Assembly (NCBI GenBank): GCA_029582165.1
Contig: CM055870.1
Coordinates: 51,553,213 to 51,617,212, forward strand
Direction of reading: 5' to 3'
Origin: Portulaca oleracea
Lineage: Eukaryota > Streptophyta > Magnoliopsida > Caryophyllales > Portulacaceae
Length of the DNA: 64,000 nucleotides
Each line of letters opens with the position of its first letter. Position 1 is the first letter of the stretch. Positions 39,753 to 49,299 of the stretch are shown in pieces. A program made the position numbers and the translations under genes. The notes beneath the pieces are model-generated. The model made no database searches. It worked only from the letters and a program-made list of their open reading frames with translations, and was not told the origin of the DNA.

Positions 39753-40337
39753 ATGGAGCGTTTAGACATGGTGTTTACTCCCATTACCTCTTCGAAACTA
39801 GCGAACTTTTGCCAACACAAAAGGAAGTTCGACACCCGCCGTAATTTTGATGAGTGGGTCATATTCCTCAAGAATCTCAAGGAAATCTGTTGGTGGGTTT
39901 AATGGTGGAAAGTGCCCTGTTTTTCGAGCCACTCTCGCAAGATGGCCCACCTCACTCTACTCGGCCTTACGGAGCTGACATATTATTACCCCGATAAAGT
40001 CATGCGGCAAATGGGGCATTCTGAAGACATCCCTCTTCCTCCGTGCGAATTTCCCGACCATACCCATCTCCAAGGGTCGGTGATTGAATCGTGGATCAAA
40101 TATTGGAAGAAGCGGGCTGGAAAGGAAGCACCTGCTCCTAACCGTATCTCCACTACTTCGATAGACGGTTACCGGAGTTGGCTTGCCACTACTATCGGCG
40201 TTATCAATTGGCGTGAAAGAACGTCGTGCTCGCCTCTTCGAAGAACCTTAAAACTAAATAGCATCATCGTGGCTAGCGATCCTGGGTCGGGATCAAAAGA
40301 GAGACAGACCCAAGCAAGGAAAAACAGGCAGACCTGA
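39753..40337 (+). pseudogene. Plant-mobile-domain-like ORF, broken by one stop
   Basis: ATG at 39753 (MERLDMVFTPITSSKLANF) gives 49 codons to a TAA at 39900-39902. The same frame is then open to 40335-40337. The second part has LTLLGLTELTYYYPDKVMRQ and a following MGHSEDIPLPPCEF, which resembles the block found in plant mobile domain (PMD, PF10536) and related transposon-associated proteins, where an aromatic-rich stretch precedes a conserved VMRQ/ARQFG and IP motif. The family call is tentative. It lies between the CACTA end and the Tat 3' UTR, about 150 bp downstream of the CACTA terminus. It may be a captured or transposon-borne gene, or a piece of a host gene. Confidence 0.4.
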
Positions 40338-40872
40338 CCGAATGAGCACTAATGAGCCTATATCGACTCCAACTCAACTAGGACTAGACTTAGTAGTTAA
40401 ATAAGTAGGATGGAGAGAAAGAAATGTAATGAAAGAAATGCGTGTGCTGTATGTTTTTATTTATTTGATGCTTTTCATTTAGAAAATTGATAAAACAAAA
40501 ATGTATTAAAAAGATGTACTCCTTTTATTAATATAAGAAGTAAAATATTACATTTATGTTTTATAAGAATTAACACAAGCCATTTTTCTTCTTCTCCCCT
40601 TCTGAAAACACAACTTTAGCTGCAACACTTTCATTCTTTCCTTTTACCTAACTCATCCTGAAGGATTTTCAAGTTAGTCTCTCATTTTTTCTTTTCTTTT
40701 TTTTCCTTTTTTTTATTCTCCTTTTGCCTGACCTGCCTCAAAAGGTTTTCAAGTCAGCCCCTCATTTTTTTTTTCTTTTTTTTTATAAGCAAGTGGCCAG
40801 TTGGCAGTTCGATTGCTTGCTTTTATAAGATAGTGCATGTCTAAGTAGCTAAGGATACCAACCCCTAGAGGC
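40338..40872 (-). other. Probable 3' UTR of the minus-strand Tat element
   Basis: No gene is seen. Reading the minus strand, it follows the integrase stop and contains purine-rich tracts (pyrimidine-rich on the + strand at 40681-40720 and 40765-40785). Any 3' LTR of the Tat element should lie toward 40340, but none could be identified. Confidence 0.45.
40640..40788. repeat. Degenerate two-copy tandem repeat of about 84 bp with poly-pyrimidine tracts
   Basis: CCTAACTCATCCTGAAGGATTTTCAAGT... and CCTGACCTGCCTCAAAAGGTTTTCAAGT... each continue into a (C)TCATTTTTT pyrimidine tract. Tandem repeats are common in 3' UTRs of Tat/Ogre elements. Confidence 0.6.
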
Positions 40873-42784
40873 TTAAACATAATATCTTTTCAACTGATCC
40901 AAATTCACAGGCTGGGTGAGCTTTTCTCCCTCGGGCGGCACCCCCTGGAGTGACAGAGACAATGACGTAGGGACCCTTCCAGTTTGGGGCAAACTTGCCT
41001 CGAGGATCCTGATGTGCTGCTCCCATTTCTTGCAACACTAGATCTGCTTCTACTAAATCCCGATCTTTGACCTTTTTATTGAATGCCCGGGAAATCCGAC
41101 TCTGATGAAGCAGGATATTATGTAAAGCACGAAGTCATCTTTCCTCCAACAAAACCAACTCCTCATATCTAGCTCAGGACCACTCGGCCTCAGGGATTCG
41201 ACTTTCAGCAATGATCCTTAAAGAGGGAACGAAAAGTTCTACTGGCAAGACTGCTTCCATCCCGTACACCAGAGAGTACAGCGTAGCTCCAGTTGTAGAC
41301 CGAATTGACATTCAATATCCCCATAGTGCAAAAGGAAGCTTGTCGGGCCAATCTTTGTAAGTGACAGCCATCTTCTTGATAATCTTCATAAGAGTTTTGT
41401 TTACAGCCTCTACCGCTCCATTGGTTTGTGGTGGATAAGGAGAAGCATGATGATGTCGGACTTTGTAATTGGCCAAAAGAGCTGCAAACTCGCCCATGAA
41501 ATGGCTCTCATTGTCACTGATCACCTGATGTGGCACCCCGTATCTGCAAATGATGTTCCTCAGCATGAACTTGGCCACATGCTTCGAAGTGATTCTTGAG
41601 TATGAGGCAGCTTCTACCCATTTAGTAAAGTACTCCACAGCTACCAACACATATTCATGTCCTCCTGTGCCTTGGGGCGAAATATTCCCTATAATGTAGA
41701 TCCCACATACTGAAAATGGCCAAGGTGACGCCAAAGTGGTCAAATAAGAGGACGGTTGATGCTTGAGATCAACATACTCTTGACATTTCTGACATTTTCT
41801 CACAAATTGGAGACAATCGGGCTCCATAGTCGACCAGAAATACCCTGTTCTTTGGATCTTCTTAACCAACATTCTAACGTTCATGTGTAGTCCACACTCC
41901 CCTTCGTGAGTGGATTTCATTAATTCCTTAGCTTTCTCCTTATCAACACATAGGAGGTTTATCCCCGTAGCGGTCTTCTCGTACAAACGATCCTGAATAA
42001 CGCAATAGTGAGAGGCCACTAACCGGATAGCCCTCATGGCTCGAAGCTCGGCGTTTGGCGGATATGAACCGTCTTTCGGAAATGCATAAATATCAGAGAA
42101 CCATGCCTCAGTGCTGACCAAATCGATTACTAGCTGTTGATGAGCAGGACAATCTCTTCTTTCCACTGTCACTGCTAGGGCTTGATCCTTTTCGGGCATA
42201 GCCACCAAGGATGAAAGTTTGGCTAATGCATCAGCTATCTCGTTGTAACCTCGCGGTAGATACTTGAACTCAATATGGTCGAACTTCTCAGCTAATTTGG
42301 ACAAATGTTGTTGGTAAAGTGCCAAAGATTCACTCTTCACCTTCCATATACTAGTAGCTTGATTGACGATCAGATTGGAGTCCCCAAACACTTGCCGCCT
42401 TTTAATTTCCATCTCCAGGGCCACACGCAAGCCCAAAATGCAAGCTTCATAGTCAGCAGCATTATTAGTAGCTTCAAAGTCAGGTTTGACCGCCAAAGGA
42501 AAGTGTATGTCTTCGGGAGAGACTAAAGGAGCTCTGGCCCCGCATCCCATCTGATTAGCAGCACCATCAAAGTATAGCTTCCAGGTTTCCTCTTCAACTT
42601 GAAATATCTGTTCATCACTGAACTCCAAGCCCCCAACAGCAGGGCTTCCTATAGGAAACTCAGCCAGAAAATCGGAAACTGCACGCCCCTTTATGGATTT
42701 CTGTGGTCGAAAATGCAGATCAAACTCGGATAACATGACTACACATCGAGAAATCATGTTGTTGATAGTAGGCTGTTCCATGAT
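40873..42784 (-). pseudogene. Tat pol 3' part: archaeal-type RNase H and integrase
   Basis: It continues in frame from the RT segment after one stop at 42785-42787 and is open for 489 codons to a TGA at 41312-41314. Degraded coding then runs to about 40873, ending LDQLKRYYV after a frameshift near 40940 and further stops. In order: the linker (SEFDLHFRPQKSIKGRAVSD), then the second RNase H (WKLYFDGAANQMG, NNAADYEACILGLR, VFGDSNLIV). Next come the integrase zinc-binding region (HEGECGLH ... CQKC) and the integrase core (GIYIIGNI, VEYFTKWVEA, VISDNESHF, NGAVEAVNK). The first integrase catalytic Asp appears replaced by Tyr (family norm GIDIIG), while the second Asp and the Glu are present. Identification is firm and the gene is inactive. 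Confidence 0.88.
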
Positions 42785-43447
42785 TTACTTGACCTGATTA
42801 CATGCTGCGATCACATACACAGTGTGTGAGAGCATATAGTGACGAAACTTCTTTGTACACCATACCAATGCCCAGGCTATCTTCTCAATCTCCGAATAGC
42901 GAGACTCACACCTGAGAAACTTCTTGCTGATGTAATAGATAGCTCGTTCAAAACCATCGCTTTCTTGTGCTAGCATAGCACCCATAGCGCTTGAACTGAT
43001 GGTGAGATAAAGTAATAATGGTTTCTCGGAGATAGGCGGGACTAACACTGGTGGATTTGTTAAGTCGAATTTAACTTTCTCAAATGCTGCCTGACACTGG
43101 TCATCCCATCCGATCGTTGCTCCCTTCTTCAGCTTCTTGAATAATGGTTCACAAGTCATTGTGAGCTTTGAAATGTATCTACTCAAATACTGCACTCGCC
43201 CTTGGAAACCACGAATCTCCTTTTCTGTCCGAGGCGGAGGCATGTCTTGAATTGCTTTAATCTTGGATAGATCAACCTCTATCCCGCGTTGACTGACGAT
43301 AAAACCCAACAATTTTCCCGAAGTTACTCCAAACGCACATTTTTGTGGATTCAATCTCATGTTGTACTTGCGAAGCCTAAGGAAGAACTTGCGTAAGTTT
43401 GGAATGTGATCCTCACGCTTTTTCGACTAGACAATCATGTCGTCCAC
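42785..43447 (-). pseudogene. Tat pol: C-terminal half of reverse transcriptase and RNase H
   Basis: It starts at the solo LTR boundary with VDDMIV, the RT active-site box, followed at once by a TAG stop. It then reads RKFFLRLRKYNMRLNPQKCA, the RT thumb (LLGFIVSQRGIEVD, MPPPRTEKEIRGFQGR, YLSRYISKL) and the RT-linked RNase H (LLLYLTISSSAMGAMLAQES, YYISKKFL, YSEIEKIAWAL). It ends in a TAA where the family normally has a Tyr codon. Its N-terminal half lies across the LTR at 45027-45714 in the same orientation. Confidence 0.9.
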
Positions 43448-45005
43448 TGTTTAGACCCAAATTTGTGTCTAAATACCGCCTAAATCCTTAGGCTTTTAAC
43501 TCGTTTCGTGGTTTAATTTCATAGTTTTTAATGCGTTTTTGGTTATTTTGTAGATGTTGGAGTTTTCACCGGAAACGTAGCAAAACGGGCCTTTTTAAAG
43601 CATTCTTGGTGATTTCCCGAGCCGTGACGGACTGGAAACCGAGACGGAATCGACTCGGGACCACACTCCCAACCTTTGGTGCCAATTAGTGAAGTAACGC
43701 ATGCTACGACCTTCGGATCGAGCGTTACATGCTTCGGAAAGAAGGAAGAACAAAAGGAAGGGAAGCCGAAGCGTAGCCCCCGCCACGCCCAGAGCGCAAT
43801 GGAAGCCGAGTGTGACCGTAGCCAAGGTCATGGCTACCGTAGCCACGGTGGGCATGTGATGGGGGTCAGGCCGACCGAGAAAGACCGTACCCAAGGTCTT
43901 TGGATACCGTAGCCACGGTCTCTCGAAGGAGAAAAATCGCCCGAGAAATTTGGTTGGTCGTGCCCGCGACGGGGTGGGTCGCGCCCGCGACTCCCCTGCT
44001 GGGCTGCGACTCTTCGGCGTATAAACACTGCGTTTTGGCCAACTGTTTTGGGTGTTTAAATAGCTCTTTTGCTGTGATTTTGGAGAGAGGGGGATTCGAC
44101 CTATCTAGGGGTTAGACTTGACATTATTGGAGCTTTGTATTAGTGGATTTTAGTGGGAGATTAGTGAAAGATTAATCTAGGGTTTTGGAGATTTGTGTAT
44201 GTTATTGAAGATTTGGGGATTCAAACAATTGAAAGATTGTTGGATCATCTTTTATTGCTTTCTATTGTTCATCTACAACACTTTGATAAGTATTCTCTTC
44301 CCTTTACTTTTTTATTAATTACCTTGCTAATTTCTTTGCTTGTTCTTAATTGCTTTGCTTGCTTTTTCATTGTTCTTGTTTGTTTATGGTTGTTTGATGT
44401 TAGAAATCATATTTAGGTTTGGTTTGGATGTTGTTAGCTTAGTTGGTATCATGATTAGTGGCTAGAAACCCTATGGGTTAGGGGGTAATTAAGGGTGTGA
44501 AAGGGTGATTGGGTTTAGGTTAGCAATATTAGTGAGTAATTAGTTGGGAAATCAATTTCCCACTCCTATCCTTCCCTCAAGTGGGATGTAATTGGGTGCG
44601 AAAGCATCTCGAATACATCGAACACTTGTGTTGGAAGGTAGGAATTGGGATAGTTAGTATTCTAGTTCACGAAAGCGAATAGAAACTAACTAGGAAATTC
44701 CGTTTCATTAACCCCCACGGTCTGTCAATGGACTTTGGGGAAGTTGATCCGGACTATCCTTGAAAGAGGAAGCCCGGTGGGTATTTTCTAACAGAATTAC
44801 CACTTGATTCTCCCTTCTTGTTATTCCCTTGTTGCAAAACCCATTTCCTCATCCCCGTTTGCATCCCGAAAAACCTCCGAAGCCCATTTTCCATTCCTTG
44901 ACCGACCTTAGTTTTGTTTCTCGCGTTGTGACCCTTTTTAAACCGATATCCTTACCTTAGCATTCTCGACCCGACCATTGATCTAGTTCCTATGACCAAG
45001 GCCGC
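43448..45005 (+). mobile_element. Solo LTR (TGTTTAGACCC family), 3' end deleted
   Basis: It begins TGTTTAGACCCAAATTTGTG, colinear with the LTRs at 52565 and 60257. It contains a U3 cluster of GACCGTAGCC(A)CGGT-like and CGTAGCCCCCGCCACGCCC motifs (43770-43990). A TATA-like TTTAAATAG lies at 44055-44063, then the R/U5 signatures AAACCCTATGGGTTAG and GTCTGTCAATGGACTTTGG. The last part present in the other copies (GAGAAAGAACGAT ... ACA) is missing. It splits the RT of the Tat element at its catalytic box. No internal retroelement sequence is attached. Confidence 0.88.
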
Positions 45006-45028
45006 TAGTTCCTATGACCATTGATCTA
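45006..45028. other. Templated filler DNA at the deleted LTR end
   Basis: TAGTTCCTATGACCA at 45006-45020 copies 44983-44997, and GACCATTGATCTA at 45016-45028 copies 44972-44984. Overlapping copies of adjacent sequence at a deletion junction are typical of double-strand break repair with template switching. Confidence 0.7.
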
Positions 45029-45714
45029 CTTCTACGTGGATCATGTCATGCAGTAGGGTAGTGGCGGTGCGTTGGTCAGTAGCACAAGCGTTCTTCAGTC
45101 CGAAAGGCATGATAGTGTAACAGAAAGTTCCCCACGGAGTGATGAATAACGTTTTCTCCATATCTTCTTCAGCCATTTTGATCTGGTTGTAATCAGCGTA
45201 CCCGTCCATTAATGATAGTAGCTCATGTCCACAGGTGTGATCAACCAAAATGTCAATATGTGGCAAAGGAAAGAAATCCCTTGGGCTAGCTTTGTTCAGA
45301 TCTCGAAAATCAACACATATTCGGACCTTTCCATCTTTGTTCGGTACAAGCACAATGTTAGCTACCCACTCCGGGTATTCTACAGCCCTAATGAACTTGG
45401 CTTCCAACTGTTTCTTAATTTCACCGTGAATTTTGTCCGACCACTCATTCTCAATTCTGCGAGGTCGTTGTTGTACCAGTTTAGCATCCGGGTAGAGCGG
45501 AATGGTATGTTCAGCGATCTCCTTGTCGATTCCAGGCATGTCTTCGTAAGACCAAGCGAAGACGTCTACAAACTCTCTCAAAAGCGAGGTGAACTCCCGT
45601 TGCTCCTCCACGGTTAATGATTTGCCAATTCTCAATTCCCGGGGAGTTTCAGGCGTCCCCACATTGATGGCGATGGTCTCTTCAACAGGTGCCATGTGAT
45701 TCTCGTGGTCGTTC
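45027..45714 (-). pseudogene. Tat pol: N-terminal half of reverse transcriptase
   Basis: Coding on the minus strand reads a protease-RT linker (EFVDVFAWSYEDMPGI) and then RT boxes AEHTIPLYPDAKLVQQRPRR, ANIVLVPNKDGKVRICVDFR, DLNKASPRDFFPLPHIDILV, LFITPWGTFCYTIMPFGLKN and ATTLLHDMIHVEV. It stops where the solo LTR and filler begin, just before the catalytic DD box found at 43447. The apparent start Met is internal to the original polyprotein, because coding continues upstream at 50507 once the Gag-protease element is set aside. An in-frame TAA at that join adds to the decay. Confidence 0.9.
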
Positions 45715-45719
45715 ATAGC
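45715..45719. repeat. Target-site duplication (left copy, ATAGC)
   Basis: ATAGC immediately outside the LTR start at 45720 is repeated at 50502-50506 immediately outside the other LTR. Five bases is the expected length for a Ty3/gypsy integrase. Confidence 0.92.
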
Positions 45720-46919
45720 TGGAGCGTGGCGTAGTGGGAGAGATTGTATAACTAGCTTGAGAATCTTGAATCAATAATCAACAAAAGCTTGGAACACCAA
45801 AAGGATTGGATATGACCTTGGATAAAGGAGAATCCACCACCAAAGGCCTAACACCCCACCATGACCATCATAAAGGAAAATCCACCAAATGATCAATAAA
45901 GGAATGACTAGAAACACCACCACTTGATTAATGGATAAAGTAATCTAGATTTGAGAAAAGTTTAGGGAAGCCCTAACCAATGCATAAGCATATTCATAAA
46001 TTATCAAAAGCTGCTGGAAAAGAGAAAAAACAAGCTATTTATACTAAGCCCAGAATTTAAGACAAAACAGCGTAAAAATGAAGTCGTCCAGAACGCCTGC
46101 TCGGGCGAGCAGAAGGACGGCTCGGGCGAGGTGCCTTACGCTGGCGTCGATCGTCGCGATTCGTGTGCGCGGCCGGCAGGTCCCGCCGGCGGGAGAGGGT
46201 GGCTCGCGAGCCGCCTTCGATCGCTTTGGCCTGTCGCTGGCCAAGATGGTCGCGGGCGCGACAGACTGTTGGCGCGGGCGAGCCAGTGGCTTGCTCGGGC
46301 GAGCAGGCCGTCTGTCCGCCCTGGGCGCCCGTGACAAACAGGGCAGAATGGTTGCTCGGGCGAGCAGATGATTGGCTCGGGCGAGCAACGCTTCTGGGCA
46401 GTTTTCCCTGCCGACTTCAAATGCGCATAACTTCTTCATCCGAACTCCGTTTTAGGCCCGTAAGATATCGTTGGAAAGCTCTCAGTGTGTACTATAAGCT
46501 CCCAAAATTTGAGCCTCATCGGAGTTGTATTGAAGGAGTTATGACCCGATACGTGAAGGCGCGCGCATTTCCAACCTCTGATCGTCTTCCCCCTTGCAAG
46601 TTATTAACTTGGTTACTTCCGAGACTTGATACCAACATGCCCTTCATTCCCGGGATGACCCAATCCGGTCCCGAGGCCTCCGAGGTCGTTGACAAGTCCC
46701 GAGCCTCTCCTTACTCCAACAAGGATGGCTCGCCGAGGCCACGATAGTGTGATGCTCACCACCCCGCCTTTTGTAAAGGTGTATCGATTCTTGAAAACGA
46801 GTGGGTGAGCGGTTTTAGTCCGGTGATGATGGGTTGGGATTTCATTGATCTTATCTTTAATCGTAATCCCGGCTATGAAAGCTTGGTACCGAACCCGACA
46901 CTGAACCCGATACGGTTCA
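45720..46919 (-). repeat. 3' LTR of Gag-protease element
   Basis: In element orientation it begins TGAACCGTATCGGG at 46919 and ends CGCCACGCTCCA at 45720. The U3 holds GCTCGGGCGAGC palindromes at 46099, 46293, 46354 and 46375 plus imperfect copies at 46120 and 46272. A TATA box TATAAATAG (minus strand) is at 46035-46043. The segment 46090-46225 differs strongly from the other LTR, while the rest is nearly identical. The last 102 codons of the Gag-protease ORF read into it. Confidence 0.93.
46035..46043 (-). promoter_or_regulatory. TATA box of 3' LTR
   Basis: TATAAATAG on the minus strand, about 56-350 bp downstream (in element orientation) of the palindrome cluster. The identical box in the 5' LTR at 49615-49623 would drive the genomic RNA. 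Confidence 0.6.
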
Positions 46920-48949
46920 TACTCCCCTTCTTGAAAAAGAGTTGCCCTCAACTCTTGGGGGTTAAAACTGAAGCACTCTTCATCACTCGTCCCCATGAAG
47001 CTCCGAACTTCCCGAACGCTTCGAACAAACATGCTTGACAACCCACAATCTTCAAATCCAACAATGTACCCATCATCCATATGCAAGAAAGTAGTAGGAG
47101 GCTTGTCTTGTTGAGGTGAAGGGTTAAGGGGCGGTAGGGAAATTTTGTGTGGTGCTTGGGAACTCTGAATCTCACTAGGCTCACTACAAGACAAAGATGA
47201 AGTAAGAGGGAGCTCATCCTTGCCAAGAGTACGTTTGTCCCGTGTGTCGCTCATCATGAGAAGGTTCCTCAACTCACTACCCATCCCGGCTTTTGAAGTT
47301 TCGGTTTCTCGCGGAGAAGTGGGAAGTAACTTGACTTTCTTGTCTTTATGGGTCAATGTGTAAGTGTTGTTCAACCCATTGTGCACCGTTTTCTTGTCAT
47401 ATTGCCATGGTCGTCCCAATAAAATGTGACAAGTGCTCATAGGGACAACATCGCAAACAAGGGAATCATCATAGTTAGATCCAAAAGAAAGATTTACTAA
47501 GACTTGCTTAGTTACCTTGATACCGTTGTGATCGTTGAGCCAATGGAGTGAATAGGGCCTAGGGTGCGGTAATAGAGGCAATCCAAGTTTCTCGACCATA
47601 GTGGTAGATGCGACATTCGTGCAACTCCCTCCATCGATGACAAGAGTGCACACTTTTCCACCTACGAAGCACCGCGTTTGGAACAACATTTCCCGTTGGG
47701 CCTTATCGAGAGGAGTCTCATGGATATGCAAAGCTCTCCTCACAACAAGTGCATTCCCACGCACGGGGGGTATGTGAACAACATCCTCATCATCGCTAGT
47801 AATCGCATCTTCAACCAACACTTCGGGTTCCTCTTGAGCCTTTCGAAGCTCATCATCGATGTCATGGACCTCTTGGAGTGTCAAAGTCCGACGGTTTGGA
47901 CAATCGGCTTGAAAATGGCCATAACCATGGCACTTAAAGCATTTTCGACCTTCCGCTCGTCGAGGAGGTGCCGTTGGAGTCTCCGTAGCAAGCTCCTTTC
48001 CTTTGTCAATTCTTGGTGTTGGTGTGGACCTCGTCGTCTCGCTAGACCTTGGAGTGCTTGACTCCAGAGGAGGTCGGCTAGATGGTGAGTAGACGGGTCT
48101 AGACAAGGATTTGGTGTTGGATCCTTCCATTCTTCTTCGCTCAACTCGGAGAGCCAAACTACACAATTCATCCATGGAATAGTATGGTTGGACCTCAACC
48201 CTTTTTGCGATTGTGGAGTTCAAGCCATTCAAAAATCGCATCATGGTTTGATCCTCAGGCTCCTGGAGGCCACTCTTGATAAGAAGTTGCTCGAATTCCG
48301 AAATGTATTCTCCGACGGTTCGTTTGCCTTGGGTAAGGGCATAGGCCTTCTTCAGAACGTCATGACGGTAAGTGTTTGGCAAAAAGCGGCGATTCATCAC
48401 TTGCTTAAGCCGGGTCCAAGTGGAAATCCTTGCTTTTCCTTCACGAGTCCGTTGCAACTTCATATTCTCAAACCAAAGCGAAGCGGCCCTGGTGAGTTTC
48501 AAGCTCGCGATCTTATAAGCCTTCTCATCATCATACTCCTTGGTCTCGAAGATCCTATCCATCAGTTGGATCCATTCGAGGTAGTCATCCGGGTCGGTGG
48601 AGCCGTTGAATTCGGGGATGTCAATTTTAATGTCCTGGAAATCATCTCGAGGGGGTTGTTCATGCACATTCCGGCGAATTCGATGGCGTGGAGAACCTCT
48701 AGCATCGTCACTCGACTCAAAATTGGGAGGAGGACGGACTGGGCTTTGTACACGCCTCGGACGTTCAACTCGAGGCGGAGCCGGACGCTCTAGGGCGAGG
48801 TTATCCAACCGTGCCATGATGGCATTAAGGGTTCGATTGATGGAGGTGAATTGCTCGTCATGTGTAGCAAGTCGATTTTCGAGGGCCCGAAGTTGAGGGC
48901 TACCCCGGTGGCTTGATTCCTCTCGATCGGAATCATCGTGACCATCCAT
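46613..48949 (-). CDS. Gag-protease polyprotein of non-autonomous Ty3/gypsy element
   Basis: This is an uninterrupted 778-codon ORF from ATG at 48949, 337 bp inside the primer site. A coiled-coil-like N-terminus (residues 20-55) and a Pro/Arg-rich linker precede the capsid domain of the Retrotrans_gag type (about 105-275: DIPEFNGSTDPDDYLEWI, RRFLPNTYRHDVLKK). A Ser/Pro linker follows, then a CX2CX4HX4C zinc knuckle (C337, C340, H345, C350) and an aspartic protease with VIDGGSCTNVAS (D439) and HILLGRPWQYD (about 509-518). From about 545 on there is a low-complexity linker ending LRATLFQEGE, which in full-length relatives lies near the pol terminus. RT to integrase therefore appears deleted between them. 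Residues 677-778 are encoded by the 3' LTR across the polypurine tract. It probably assembles particles and matures itself while depending on RT and integrase in trans. Confidence 0.93.
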   Translation of the reverse strand: MDGHDDSDREESSHRGSPQLRALENRLATHDEQFTSINRTLNAIMARLDNLALERPAPPRVERPRRVQSPVRPPPNFESSDDARGSPRHRIRRNVHEQPPRDDFQDIKIDIPEFNGSTDPDDYLEWIQLMDRIFETKEYDDEKAYKIASLKLTRAASLWFENMKLQRTREGKARISTWTRLKQVMNRRFLPNTYRHDVLKKAYALTQGKRTVGEYISEFEQLLIKSGLQEPEDQTMMRFLNGLNSTIAKRVEVQPYYSMDELCSLALRVERRRMEGSNTKSLSRPVYSPSSRPPLESSTPRSSETTRSTPTPRIDKGKELATETPTAPPRRAEGRKCFKCHGYGHFQADCPNRRTLTLQEVHDIDDELRKAQEEPEVLVEDAITSDDEDVVHIPPVRGNALVVRRALHIHETPLDKAQREMLFQTRCFVGGKVCTLVIDGGSCTNVASTTMVEKLGLPLLPHPRPYSLHWLNDHNGIKVTKQVLVNLSFGSNYDDSLVCDVVPMSTCHILLGRPWQYDKKTVHNGLNNTYTLTHKDKKVKLLPTSPRETETSKAGMGSELRNLLMMSDTRDKRTLGKDELPLTSSLSCSEPSEIQSSQAPHKISLPPLNPSPQQDKPPTTFLHMDDGYIVGFEDCGLSSMFVRSVREVRSFMGTSDEECFSFNPQELRATLFQEGEYEPYRVQCRVRYQAFIAGITIKDKINEIPTHHHRTKTAHPLVFKNRYTFTKGGVVSITLSWPRRAILVGVRRGSGLVNDLGGLGTGLGHPGNEGHVGIKSRK
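46920..46933 (-). promoter_or_regulatory. Polypurine tract of Gag-protease element
   Basis: AAGAAGGGGAGTA on the minus strand lies directly against the 3' LTR start TGAACC. It is the plus-strand primer and is translated as FQEGEY within the ORF. Confidence 0.8.
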
Positions 48950-49285
48950 ATCGAGGGAAAGGTATGGGACGGATTGTGTTTGGGATTATTTTGTGGAGTT
49001 TGGGGGGTTTTCTTGTAGTTGGCTTGTGTTTGGCTAAGGGTTCTTTGTGTTTTTCTCACTTGGGCATTTTATCGAACACCTTGTGAGCACAAATTTTCCA
49101 ACTCTTCCTCAAAGCTCCATTATGCATCAAAATCAACAAACACAATAGCAATAACAATTTCTCCAACACACTTGGAGTCACAAGGGTTGGGGAACACCAA
49201 TATTTCAATCAAATACCAAAATTCCAACAATAGAGAACAAACTAGCAAGAACAATGGAAAACTCAAGCTAGATGAAAAACCTTGT

Positions 49286-49297
49286 GCTCTGATACCA
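49286..49297 (-). promoter_or_regulatory. Primer binding site, initiator Met tRNA
   Basis: TGGTATCAGAGC on the minus strand is complementary to the 3' end of plant initiator methionine tRNA. Two bases separate it from the 5' LTR end at 49300. Confidence 0.92.
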
Positions 49298-49299
49298 AA

